Shown here piece by piece: positions 1 to 7,542 of a stretch of 64,000 nucleotides of DNA. The number at the start of each line of letters is the position of its first letter. Within the stretch, counting starts at the first letter, position 1. Location: positions 1 through 64,000 of the forward strand of contig CAZAPG010000011.1 in NCBI GenBank assembly GCA_964486935.1, given 5' to 3'. The position numbers and the translations under genes were made by a program. Source of the DNA: CAZAPG01 sp964486935. GTDB taxonomy: Bacteria; Chloroflexota; Anaerolineae; 4572-78; J111. Under the pieces are notes generated by a model, which did not search any database, had not been told where the DNA came from, and saw only the letters and a list, made by a program, of their open reading frames with translations.

Positions 1-48
1 AGCAACGGCAAAAGGGTAATTAATCCAAGCTGGGGCAAGTGGGCAGCA

Positions 49-924
49 ATGCGCATGTTGACAATCTGTTCCGGTGGGCTAGAATATGCGAGCCAAATTT
101 TTGTTTACCTGGTTTTTACAATGCCCGCATACGAACGAATCAACGCAGTTGTAAGTATTATTTTAATTGGCCTGGCGCTCTATTTTGTGCTGGAATTTCC
201 GGCGCAGGCTGCCGAAATAAATTTGTTTGGCTCGCCTTTAGAGTTGGCCTCGCCGCGCCAGTGGTTGATGGTGGCGCTGTTGGCCGGCATGGCCATGGCC
301 GGCGCCGATGCCGTGGTGCGGGCGCATCCACAATTGGCCTCGCGCCGATTGGCTTATCGGGCTACTTTTTGGATGATGCCGGGGCTGTTGGTGATTTTAG
401 CTACCCAAACGCTGGGGTTGGCCCCAACCCCCACCAGTTGGGCGGTTGGACTGGTTGTAGTGGGAGTGCTGCTCTGGTTTACCATCTACGCTGAATTTCG
501 ACAGGTCTTACCGGAGGGGACGGGCGGAATGTGGCCCCGGTTGTGGCGACAGTTTATTGGTTACGCCGTAACGCTTACCTTTTTTATTGTTATCTATCAA
601 ACACGCAATCGCAGCGCCATGAGCGCCACCGGCGTGCTGCTGGTGAGCGGCATGTCGGCCCTGGCTTTGTTGCGCAAGGACCCCAGGGTTATCATCAATA
701 CCTGGCTGTTTGCCGTTGTCATTGGCCTGAGCCTGGGGCAAATAACCTGGGCGTTAAATTATTGGCGCACCGGCGCGCTCAACGCGGGCCTGCTGCTGTT
801 TTTGATATTTTATATGTTGACCGGGCTGGCCCAGCAGCAACTGGCCGGAACTCTCTCTCGCCGAACCCTGTGGGAGTTTGGAGCCATTGCCGGCGTGGCG
901 CTACCGGTTATTTTCTACCTGTAA
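49..924 (+). CDS. polytopic membrane protein, possibly 5'-truncated
   Basis: An integral membrane protein of 291 residues if it starts at the ATG here. The reading frame stays open back to base 1, so the true start may lie outside the window. There are about nine hydrophobic segments, for example near residues 33-50, 73-90, 105-120 and 127-145. A short conserved-looking stretch, RQFIGYAVTLTFFIVIYQTR, sits near residues 165-184. It resembles DUF5656-type membrane proteins of Chloroflexota, but this is from memory and weak. No catalytic motif is visible, and the function is unknown. It is separated from the ABC operon by about 280 bp that carries its own promoter. Confidence 0.7.
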   Translation: MRMLTICSGGLEYASQIFVYLVFTMPAYERINAVVSIILIGLALYFVLEFPAQAAEINLFGSPLELASPRQWLMVALLAGMAMAGADAVVRAHPQLASRRLAYRATFWMMPGLLVILATQTLGLAPTPTSWAVGLVVVGVLLWFTIYAEFRQVLPEGTGGMWPRLWRQFIGYAVTLTFFIVIYQTRNRSAMSATGVLLVSGMSALALLRKDPRVIINTWLFAVVIGLSLGQITWALNYWRTGALNAGLLLFLIFYMLTGLAQQQLAGTLSRRTLWEFGAIAGVALPVIFYL

Positions 925-1202
925 CCCCCATAGATTATACTCAAATTTTCCTCAGTTGAGCAAAACCGCTTCTTTTTCATTTAAGTAAGCAACCTCACCC
1001 CTCCGACATTTCGGAGTTATGTGCCGCCGACTCTGCGGAGCAGAGCCAGGATACAATAGTTGCAACAGTGGCCGGCGCGTGACCTGCTGCCCGGCGCGTT
1101 ATACAATTGACAACCCTATCCGTTCAGGCTAAACTTTTTGAAAGATAAATAAAATCCCTCGTTTCCTCAAAATTCTATGCTGTTCACCCGACAGGACATA
1201 CT
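925..1202. other. intergenic region with small hairpins
   Basis: There is no gene in this stretch. It holds two short GC-rich hairpins, CTCCGA/TCGGAG at 1001-1016 and CTCTGC/GCAGAG at 1031-1045. Two direct copies of CCGGCGCGT follow near 1073 and 1092, and then the promoter listed separately. The hairpins could be a degraded repeat or a weak terminator of the upstream gene, but there is no T-run. Confidence 0.4.
1107..1135 (+). promoter_or_regulatory. sigma70-type promoter of the ABC-2 operon
   Basis: A perfect -35 TTGACA at 1107-1112, a 17-bp spacer and a -10 TAAACT at 1130-1135 lie about 68 bp upstream of the ABC ATPase start codon. The predicted transcript would begin near 1142. No operator-like palindrome overlaps it. 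Confidence 0.6.
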
Positions 1203-2165
1203 ATGATTGAAGCCGTTGATTTAACCAAAGAATTTGGCAGCCTGACCGCCGTACGCGATGTGTGCGTGCAGGTATCCGAAGGCGAAGTGCTGGCCTTTTT
1301 AGGCCCCAACGGAGCCGGCAAAACCACCACCGTGCGGATGCTTGGCTCCATTCTCAAACCAACTCGTGGCTATGCCCGCATTGGCGGCTACGACACAGTC
1401 AAACAGGCCAAACAGGTGCGCCGTATCATCGGGCTGCTCACCGAGTTTCCCGGCCTCTATTTGCGCATGAAAGGGCCGGACTACCTGCAATTTTTTGGCG
1501 AATTGCAGGGCATGCCCAAAAATATTATCCGCAGCCGCAGCGAAGAATTGCTGCGCCGCTTTGAGTTGTGGGATGCCCGCCATATGCAGGTTGGCAACTA
1601 CTCTAAAGGGATGAAGCAAAAACTCACCCTGGTGCGGGCCATGCTGCACGACCCCCAGGTGTTATTTTTAGACGAGCCAACCAGCGCCATGGACCCCCAC
1701 AGCGCCAAGCTGGTGCGCGACTCCATTGCCGGCCTGCGCCGCGACCGGCGCACCATTGTGCTCTGCACCCACAACCTCAACGAGGCCGAACAACTGGCCG
1801 ACCGCATCGCCATTATCCGCCGGGGGCAAATTATCTCTCACGGCACGCCGCTGGAGTTGAAAAAACGCCTGCTGGGCGACCCGGTGATGGAGCTGCAACT
1901 GGCCGGGCCAATGAACGGGCTGGTTGGCTATCTGAATGAAAAAGTAAACGTGGTGGGCCACGGCGATAACTGGGTGCGCTACAGCGTGCCCAACCCGTCA
2001 GCCTTTAACCCCGGCCTGCTGGCCGACCTGGCCCGCCAAAATACGCCGGTAGTCACCCTGAGCGAGGTTTCTCGCAGTTTAGAAGAAGTGTACCTGCGCA
2101 TTGTAGAAAGCGACCAGCAGGTAGAAAGTATGAGCCTGGCTCAACCTCAGGAGGCAAGCCGATGA
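1203..2165 (+). CDS. ABC transporter ATP-binding protein
   Basis: This is the ATPase subunit of an ABC-2 type transporter, 320 residues. Walker A is GPNGAGKTT at residues 34-42. The signature is the variant SKGMKQK near residue 138. Walker B is VLFLDEP, followed by the CTHNLNEAE switch region. A C-terminal extension of about 100 residues after the NBD is typical of exporters of the CcmA/NatA type. The stop codon overlaps the start of the permease gene (ATGA), so the two are translationally coupled. The substrate cannot be read from the sequence. Confidence 0.93.
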   Translation: MIEAVDLTKEFGSLTAVRDVCVQVSEGEVLAFLGPNGAGKTTTVRMLGSILKPTRGYARIGGYDTVKQAKQVRRIIGLLTEFPGLYLRMKGPDYLQFFGELQGMPKNIIRSRSEELLRRFELWDARHMQVGNYSKGMKQKLTLVRAMLHDPQVLFLDEPTSAMDPHSAKLVRDSIAGLRRDRRTIVLCTHNLNEAEQLADRIAIIRRGQIISHGTPLELKKRLLGDPVMELQLAGPMNGLVGYLNEKVNVVGHGDNWVRYSVPNPSAFNPGLLADLARQNTPVVTLSEVSRSLEEVYLRIVESDQQVESMSLAQPQEASR

Positions 2166-3655
2166 CCGTCCAATCCATCCCTCGTTTAGAGCGCGGCACG
2201 CTGGGTAACGCCCTGGTCATCACCCGGCGAGAGCTGCGCGACAGCCTGAAAGACTGGCGCATTATCACCCCCATTCTCGTTTTAACGCTCATCTTCCCCT
2301 TTTTAATGGATTTTACCTCCCGCTGGGCCACAAACTGGGTGTCGCAATATACCGACCCGATTCTGGTGGAACGAATCAACCCCTTTTTGTTGATGATTGT
2401 TGGCTTTTTCCCCATCTCCTTTTCGCTGATTATTGCCCTGGAATCCTTTGTGGGCGAAAAGGAGCGCAACAGCATCGAGCCGATTCTCTCCATGCCGCTG
2501 ACCGATTTGGAACTGTACCTTGGCAAAATGCTCTCCTCGCTGCTGCTGCCGCTGGGGGCGGCCTACGTTGGCATTAGCGTATTTCTTATCAGCCGCCTGT
2601 TGACAAGCCCGCCCTGGGTTCCGCCGCTGGAGCTGGCTATTTTAATGTTTCTGCTGACCACCGTCGAGGCGCTGGTGATGGTGTCCGGGGCGGTGGTTGT
2701 TTCCAGCCAAACCACCAGCGTGCGGGCGGCCAACCTGCTGGCCAGTTTCATCATCATCCCGATGGCGCTGCTGGTGCAGGCGCAGAGCATAATTATGTTT
2801 TACGCCGAATACAACGCTCTGTGGTGGTTTGTGGCCGCGCTGCTGCTGGTCAATTTGATTTTGGTGCGAATGGGCATCCGTATTTTCAACCGCGAAGAGA
2901 TTCTCTCCAAAGAGATGGATGAGTTGCACCTCAAAACCATCTGGCGCGATTTTAAAGGCTATTTTTTGCGACCCCCCGAACTGGCGGCGCAGCGCGGCAA
3001 CCAGGCCGCCGCCAAATTCAATCTGCTGCGCTTTTACCGGCACGATATTCCGCAGTTGCTGCGAAGCCACGCCCTGCCTTTTGGCGTTATCCTGCTTGTC
3101 ACCGTGTCGGCGGTGGCGCTGGGAATTATTTTGGCCCGGCAGCACCCGATTCCGGCAGAGGCCGTACCGCTGCAAAACATCACCGCCGACACCTTTCAGA
3201 GCGTGCGGCAGGTTCGTTTTTTGCCGGAGATTTCAACCCTGTCTATCTTTGTCAACAACATTCGGGTGATGCTGCTGGCCGCGCTGGTAACAGTTTTCTC
3301 CTTTGGCGCGCTCACCCTGCTGCTGACGCTGGCCAATATGGGGCTGGTTAGCCTGCTTATTACCGAGATTGTTTTAATTGGCTATAACCCCTGGCTGTTT
3401 GTAACGGCTTTTATATTGCCGCACGGTATCATCGAAATCCCTGCCATTCTTATCGGGATGACCTTTGCCCTGCGGATGGGGGCCGGGCTGGTCTCGCCGC
3501 CGGAGGGGTTGGACGTGGGCCAGGGGCTGCTCATGACGACTGCCAACTTTTTGAAGATTCTCATTTTTCTGGTTGCCCCTCTGCTTTTGCTGGCCGCCTT
3601 CATTGAAGCCAACATCACCCCGCAGGTGGTCATAGCTGTTTACGCGGGGGGGTGA
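2162..3655 (+). CDS. ABC-2 permease fused to SpoIIM-like domain
   Basis: A 497-residue membrane protein that pairs with the preceding ATPase. The N-terminal half is an ABC-2 permease, with the characteristic GEKERNSIEPILSMP loop near residues 99-113 followed by several membrane spans. After a soluble linker near residues 245-300, the C-terminal half looks like a SpoIIM (stage II sporulation protein M) domain. It has NNIRVMLLA, the LPHGIIEIPAI motif near residues 418-428, and the terminal PLLLLAAFIEANITP. SpoIIM proteins are widespread in non-sporulating bacteria, often near ABC genes. Here both parts are in one chain. Transport role is inferred, and the substrate is unknown. Confidence 0.88.
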   Translation: MTVQSIPRLERGTLGNALVITRRELRDSLKDWRIITPILVLTLIFPFLMDFTSRWATNWVSQYTDPILVERINPFLLMIVGFFPISFSLIIALESFVGEKERNSIEPILSMPLTDLELYLGKMLSSLLLPLGAAYVGISVFLISRLLTSPPWVPPLELAILMFLLTTVEALVMVSGAVVVSSQTTSVRAANLLASFIIIPMALLVQAQSIIMFYAEYNALWWFVAALLLVNLILVRMGIRIFNREEILSKEMDELHLKTIWRDFKGYFLRPPELAAQRGNQAAAKFNLLRFYRHDIPQLLRSHALPFGVILLVTVSAVALGIILARQHPIPAEAVPLQNITADTFQSVRQVRFLPEISTLSIFVNNIRVMLLAALVTVFSFGALTLLLTLANMGLVSLLITEIVLIGYNPWLFVTAFILPHGIIEIPAILIGMTFALRMGAGLVSPPEGLDVGQGLLMTTANFLKILIFLVAPLLLLAAFIEANITPQVVIAVYAGG

Positions 3656-3703
3656 GTCGTTATTTAGCCGAAAAAAGAACCATAGCGGTTCAATAAAAAA
3701 ATC

Positions 3704-3737
3704 GCGTATTGCGTAAAAGATAGTTTACGCAATACGC
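3704..3737. repeat. 14-bp perfect inverted repeat (REP-like hairpin)
   Basis: The arms GCGTATTGCGTAAA (3704-3717) and TTTACGCAATACGC (3724-3737) are exact reverse complements around a 6-nt loop. A partial further copy, GGCAATACG, follows at 3742-3750. It sits between the permease and the next gene. There is no T-run, so it looks more like a palindromic intergenic repeat than an intrinsic terminator, although it may stabilise the 3' end of the mRNA. Confidence 0.7.
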
Positions 3738-3782
3738 AACAGGCAATACGTTTCATCTTTTGAGGGGAAGGGAGAAAAACCA

Positions 3783-4763
3783 ATGCAAATTAGAATCATC
3801 ACCGCCGATGATGTTCACCGCGCCCTGCCGATGAGCAAAGCCATTGAGGTGATGCGCAGCGCCTTTGGCCAGCTTTCGGCCAACCAGGCCGACGTGCCGC
3901 TGCGTACCCGGCTGCAAACCGATAAAGGGCTGATGCTGTTTATGCCCGCCTTTTTGCGTCAAAGCCGCGAGATTGGCTTTAAAATGGTCTCCATTTGGGG
4001 CGACAACCCCGGCCGGGGCTTGCCGGCAGTGATTGCCATAGCTGCTGTGGTCGACCCGGATACCGGCCAGCCGACCGCCCTCATCAACGGCGAGGCGCTG
4101 ACCGCCGTCCGCACCGGGGCCGGCGGCGGCTTGGCCACCGATTTGCTGGCCCGGCCCGACGCGCACATTGTGGCGGTGTTTGGCTCCGGGGTGCAGGCCC
4201 GCGCCCAGCTAGAGGCCGCCTGCGTGGTGCGTCAGGTACAGGAAGTGCGGATTGTGGGGCGCGCGCCGGCCTCGGTTGAAAAATTTGCCGCAGAAATTAG
4301 GGGCTGGCCCAACGCTCCGCAGGTTGTTGTGGCCGGCTTGCCCCAGCAGGCCGTGGCCGGGGCTGATATTATCATTGCCGCCACCACTTCGGAAACGCCG
4401 GTGTTTGAGGGCAGGCATCTGTTACCGGGCGCGCATATTACCGGCGTGGGTTCCTACGCTCCGCACATGCAGGAAGTGGACGAGGAAACAGTCAAGCGTT
4501 CCAAAATTGTGGTCGACTCGTTGCAATCGGCTCTGGCCGAAGCGGGCGACCTGGTTATTCCCCTTCAGAAAAATATTATCAGCAAGTTAGACATCCACGG
4601 CGAGTTGGGGGCCATTGTCAATGGCGACTTGCCGGGCCGCGAGTCAGAAGAGGAAATCACCTTCTTCAAATCCGTGGGCGTAGCCGTGCAGGATGCCGCC
4701 GCCGCCAACGCCATTTTGCAAGAGGCCGAGTCGCAGGGGTTGGGGACGTTAATTCATCTATAA
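3783..4763 (+). CDS. ornithine cyclodeaminase / mu-crystallin family protein
   Basis: A 326-residue NAD(P)-dependent protein of the ornithine cyclodeaminase/mu-crystallin family. Members act as amino-acid cyclodeaminases, imine reductases or alanine dehydrogenases. The N-terminal part carries the substrate region (RTRLQTDKG, LMLFMPAFL, FKMVSIW). The Rossmann motif GSGVQARAQLEA is near residues 138-149. A purine-rich GAGGGGAAGGGAG ribosome site lies just upstream of the ATG. A paralogue is encoded at 41316-42347. The exact substrate is not determined by what can be seen. Confidence 0.9.
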   Translation: MQIRIITADDVHRALPMSKAIEVMRSAFGQLSANQADVPLRTRLQTDKGLMLFMPAFLRQSREIGFKMVSIWGDNPGRGLPAVIAIAAVVDPDTGQPTALINGEALTAVRTGAGGGLATDLLARPDAHIVAVFGSGVQARAQLEAACVVRQVQEVRIVGRAPASVEKFAAEIRGWPNAPQVVVAGLPQQAVAGADIIIAATTSETPVFEGRHLLPGAHITGVGSYAPHMQEVDEETVKRSKIVVDSLQSALAEAGDLVIPLQKNIISKLDIHGELGAIVNGDLPGRESEEEITFFKSVGVAVQDAAAANAILQEAESQGLGTLIHL

Positions 4764-4836
4764 AATTTGTTCGCCTCGTTTAAGTTTCCCATCAAAATCT
4801 CTAAATTGTTAGGGAAATTTTCTCTTTTAGTCCGAG

Positions 4837-4864
4837 TTGTCATAAAATTAAGAAAAATTATGTT
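4837..4864 (+). promoter_or_regulatory. promoter of the restriction endonuclease gene
   Basis: TTGTCA at 4837-4842 and TATGTT at 4859-4864 are spaced by 16 bp in an AT-rich stretch. The predicted start is about 13 nt before the ATG at 4884, which directly follows AGGGG. The leader would be very short. Confidence 0.4.
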
Positions 4865-4883
4865 AGCAAGGGGATTCTAGGGG

Positions 4884-5801
4884 ATGGCTTTTTTACGTAG
4901 TATCCAAGACCGTTATTCGGTTATTACCCCTATAGAATATGGTGTTCCCTTTCCAGAAAAGATGTATTTGCTACTGGACAAGTATAGAGAGGATATAAAT
5001 CTGTTCAAAGAGTTAGTTCTGGTTTCAAATAGTAGTGCTGAACTGCTGGAAAAAATAAGAGACTCTGGCTATGGTGGGGATAAGCGAATGTCTCTACTCA
5101 AATTATTCCGGCGTTGTGTTTGCTTGGTGTGTGATACAGAAACGACTAAAAAGATCCGCAAACATCCTACTGCTGAATTGGTTAAAAATTACGGCCATAC
5201 ATTTAAACCTATAAAGATTTTGCAAAATAATTTTAGAAATTTGACCCGCGAGGAAGAAGCCGCACTTGCCGTTTTGATTGGTGAATATGATGACAGAGGT
5301 ATACACGGCTATATTTTGACCGATTTATTTTTTTCTTGGTTTGAGGCAAAGTTCCCAAACTTTGTCATAGATGGGCCGCGGGGTGCAGGGAGCGATATAG
5401 AATTGTCGTCTATTTTCCCTGATTTTTCTGGTGAGTATCCGTGTGATTTTGTTATAAAAGATGAAAATGATAAGGTTCTGGCAGTTGGATTTGCCCGTTA
5501 CGATTCTACCAGAGGCGGGGCGCAATCAGATGACAGAACAGGTGGTAATGAAACTAAGGTATTGAAAGCTGCTGAATATGTTAAAGCAACCGGCAACCAG
5601 TTCAGAATAATTTTTGTAGCCGATGGCCCGGGTTTGGCTCACAATGACACTTGGGAAGCCGCCTGCCAACTTGACGATTCTTGGGATGGTAATGTTCGAG
5701 TAACAACACTCAGCTTGTCTGATGAAAGAATTACAGCAGAGTGGTTAATAGGTCAAGATTTGATCTCCGACGTTAACACGGTAAATCCGGGCTTGTCATA
5801 A
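4884..5801 (+). CDS. candidate type II restriction endonuclease
   Basis: A 305-residue soluble protein encoded tail-to-tail with an N6-adenine methyltransferase, with the 3' ends overlapping by 49 bp. This is the usual sign of a restriction enzyme. A plausible nuclease core lies at about residues 160-225, with acidic positions in SDIELSSIFPDF and YPCDFVI followed by GFARYDSTRGGAQSDDRTGG. A clean PD-(D/E)XK triad is not obvious: the position expected to hold ExK reads GFAR. The specificity cannot be inferred. The base composition is visibly more AT-rich than the flanks, suggesting transfer together with its neighbours. The restriction assignment is mainly from context. Confidence 0.65.
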   Translation: MAFLRSIQDRYSVITPIEYGVPFPEKMYLLLDKYREDINLFKELVLVSNSSAELLEKIRDSGYGGDKRMSLLKLFRRCVCLVCDTETTKKIRKHPTAELVKNYGHTFKPIKILQNNFRNLTREEEAALAVLIGEYDDRGIHGYILTDLFFSWFEAKFPNFVIDGPRGAGSDIELSSIFPDFSGEYPCDFVIKDENDKVLAVGFARYDSTRGGAQSDDRTGGNETKVLKAAEYVKATGNQFRIIFVADGPGLAHNDTWEAACQLDDSWDGNVRVTTLSLSDERITAEWLIGQDLISDVNTVNPGLS

Positions 5802-6931
5802 CCAAATAAGGGTGTAGCCCCTGCTTCTAGGGCATTTTTTAATCGTTTAGTGGTAATGTCTATAGCCAATTCCGAAGAGTCTACGCCAATCCATCGCCGA
5901 TTTAAGCAGTGCGCAGCTTCCAGTGTTGTCCCCGAACCTGAGAAGCAGTCTAACACCAAATCACCTTCATTTGAAGAAGCCTGTATTATCATTTTGATCA
6001 TCTCGAGATTTTTTTCGGTAGGATAACCTGTAATCGAAACATTTTGATTGTGAGCATCCCGAAAATCCATCCAAATGTCAGTATAAGATAAGCCGAGGCT
6101 TTCATCTAAATAGACCTTTTTCCTTGGGTTGCCGCTAGGACTCCAATAAATTCTTCCTTCGTGGTCTAACTTTTCTAGATTCTCAGGACTGGTGAACCAA
6201 TGTTTACCTTTTGGTGGCATCATACCTCTCCAGGGTTGCCCTGTTTCACCATTCCTGGTGCCGTGAGCATAAATGGGTACAGGTTTGAACCGACGCCCCG
6301 TTTTTTCTTCAACACGAGGAAATTCTTTTTTGGCGTGTTCTTCGTCCCATTCCCGAAACGGTTGATTCCATACGGGTTTATCGGATTTTGAATAGCACAT
6401 AATATAATCACTAATATTGCCAAACTGATTTTTTGTATAATTTTTGGAACTGCATTTTCGTCTGGTAATCCAATTTCTAAATCCAGACTCGCCAAAAATT
6501 TCGTCCATTATAACTTTTACAGCAAAAGCCATTTTATCATCTAAATGAAGATAAATAGTACCGTCGTCGCTTAACAGTTCTCGGAGAAAGACAAGTCGCC
6601 ATCGGAGAAACTCCAAATACTCACTGCCCGATAGTTTGTCTTCATAAGCGTGCGAATTATGATCAATATCAATGTCATCCTGATACCAAACACTTTTACC
6701 AGTGAATATCCTTTGGGTAGAATACGGTGGATCAATATAAATGAGCCTCACATTTCCTCTAATAGTTGGGTTGAGAGTTAAGGCTTTGAGAACAGGTAAA
6801 TTATCACCCTGAATTAGCATATCGGCAGGATTTTTACCTACCACACATTTTTCCTCAAAAATTGCAGAGGGTGTTCTATTTAAGATTTTTTGCTCAGATG
6901 CTTTATTGGGGTAGCTAATGCTGTAATCCAT
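5753..6931 (-). CDS. beta-class DNA N6-adenine methyltransferase
   Basis: A 392-residue site-specific DNA methyltransferase. Motif IV, DPPY, is at residues 67-70 (context LIYIDPPYST). The AdoMet-binding motif I, FSGSGTT, is at residues 330-336, near the C-terminus. The order IV then I is that of beta-group enzymes, and DPPY rather than SPPY points to N6-adenine. The target-recognition segment lies roughly at residues 150-300. It presumably protects the host from the convergently encoded nuclease, whose 3' end it overlaps. Its upstream region on this strand has no strong ribosome site. The locus is AT-rich. Confidence 0.93.
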   Translation of the reverse strand: MDYSISYPNKASEQKILNRTPSAIFEEKCVVGKNPADMLIQGDNLPVLKALTLNPTIRGNVRLIYIDPPYSTQRIFTGKSVWYQDDIDIDHNSHAYEDKLSGSEYLEFLRWRLVFLRELLSDDGTIYLHLDDKMAFAVKVIMDEIFGESGFRNWITRRKCSSKNYTKNQFGNISDYIMCYSKSDKPVWNQPFREWDEEHAKKEFPRVEEKTGRRFKPVPIYAHGTRNGETGQPWRGMMPPKGKHWFTSPENLEKLDHEGRIYWSPSGNPRKKVYLDESLGLSYTDIWMDFRDAHNQNVSITGYPTEKNLEMIKMIIQASSNEGDLVLDCFSGSGTTLEAAHCLNRRWIGVDSSELAIDITTKRLKNALEAGATPLFGYDKPGFTVLTSEIKS

Positions 6932-7021
6932 TTTTATTGGCTTTTTGCTCTTTGTTTGTATAAATTGTATTGGCTATCGTATTAAGAAAACAAAATATAG
7001 CAAATTATACTGCGGTAGCCC

Positions 7022-7204
7022 TTACCGGCTAGTTTTTTGAGTTGAAGGTAGCCTTTTTTGCAAATTGTTAAGTGTTTGTTTTTGGTGGTCGAAATTTTTT
7101 TGTAAATTTACAAGGTTTTGTAGAATATGTCCAATGACTGCTTCAACAAGGATTTCTTCTCGTTGCCAAAGTTGCAAGAGTTTTTCTGGTGTGTAAGTCC
7201 CCAT
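7022..7204 (-). CDS. 60-aa protein of the restriction-modification locus
   Basis: A 60-residue protein starting MGTYTPEKLLQLWQREE. The start was placed at 7204 because AGGA lies 8 nt upstream of that ATG. An in-frame alternative start at 7237 has no ribosome site and would abut the palindrome. It is predicted to be helical and amphipathic, with Gln/Asn/Lys-rich ends. The family is not recognised with certainty. It lies upstream of the methyltransferase in the same orientation and is divergent from the XRE regulator, so it belongs to the same control unit. Confidence 0.6.
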   Translation of the reverse strand: MGTYTPEKLLQLWQREEILVEAVIGHILQNLVNLQKNFDHQKQTLNNLQKRLPSTQKTSR

Positions 7205-7239
7205 AAATTTATTCCTTTCCACATTGCGATAATTCAACG

Positions 7240-7273
7240 ATCATTTTGGGGAGTTGCAACTCCCCAAAATGAT
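7240..7273. promoter_or_regulatory. 34-bp perfect palindrome, candidate operator
   Basis: The arms at 7240-7256 and 7257-7273 are exact reverse complements with no spacer, with core GGGGAGTTGCAACTCCCC. It sits between the divergent 60-aa gene and the XRE regulator. The regulator starts 39 bp to the right and the small gene starts 36 bp to the left. This fits a shared operator for a homodimeric or tetrameric controller protein. It could also extrude a cruciform or form a hairpin in either transcript. Confidence 0.7.
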
Positions 7274-7311
7274 ATCATATATTTTTTTGAAAGTCAAGTA
7301 TTAATTTCATC

Positions 7312-7527
7312 ATGATGAATAGATTTGGGGAGAAGCTGGCTAAATTGCGAAAACAGCATGGTCTAACATTAAGAAAGTTAGGAACAATGCTTGAAGTTGA
7401 CCACACTTATATTTCACAACTCGAAAAACAAAAGACACGGCCAAATGCAATTATGATTTTAAGAATAGCAGAGATTTTTGATGTTTCTACCGATGTATTG
7501 ATGAAAGATGAACTGGACTTGGATTGA
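7312..7527 (+). CDS. XRE-family regulator (C-protein-like)
   Basis: A 71-residue helix-turn-helix protein. The HTH spans about residues 19-46 (LRKLGTMLEVDHTYISQLEKQK), and the rest is a short acidic tail. Size and position match controller (C) proteins of type II restriction-modification systems. These time nuclease expression by binding palindromes in their own promoters. Two adjacent ATG codons (7312 and 7315) are possible starts. No ribosome site is visible, as is common for leaderless C genes. The 34-bp palindrome upstream is the obvious binding candidate. Confidence 0.85.
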   Translation: MMNRFGEKLAKLRKQHGLTLRKLGTMLEVDHTYISQLEKQKTRPNAIMILRIAEIFDVSTDVLMKDELDLD

Positions 7528-7542
7528 AATTTAGAGGTAACA

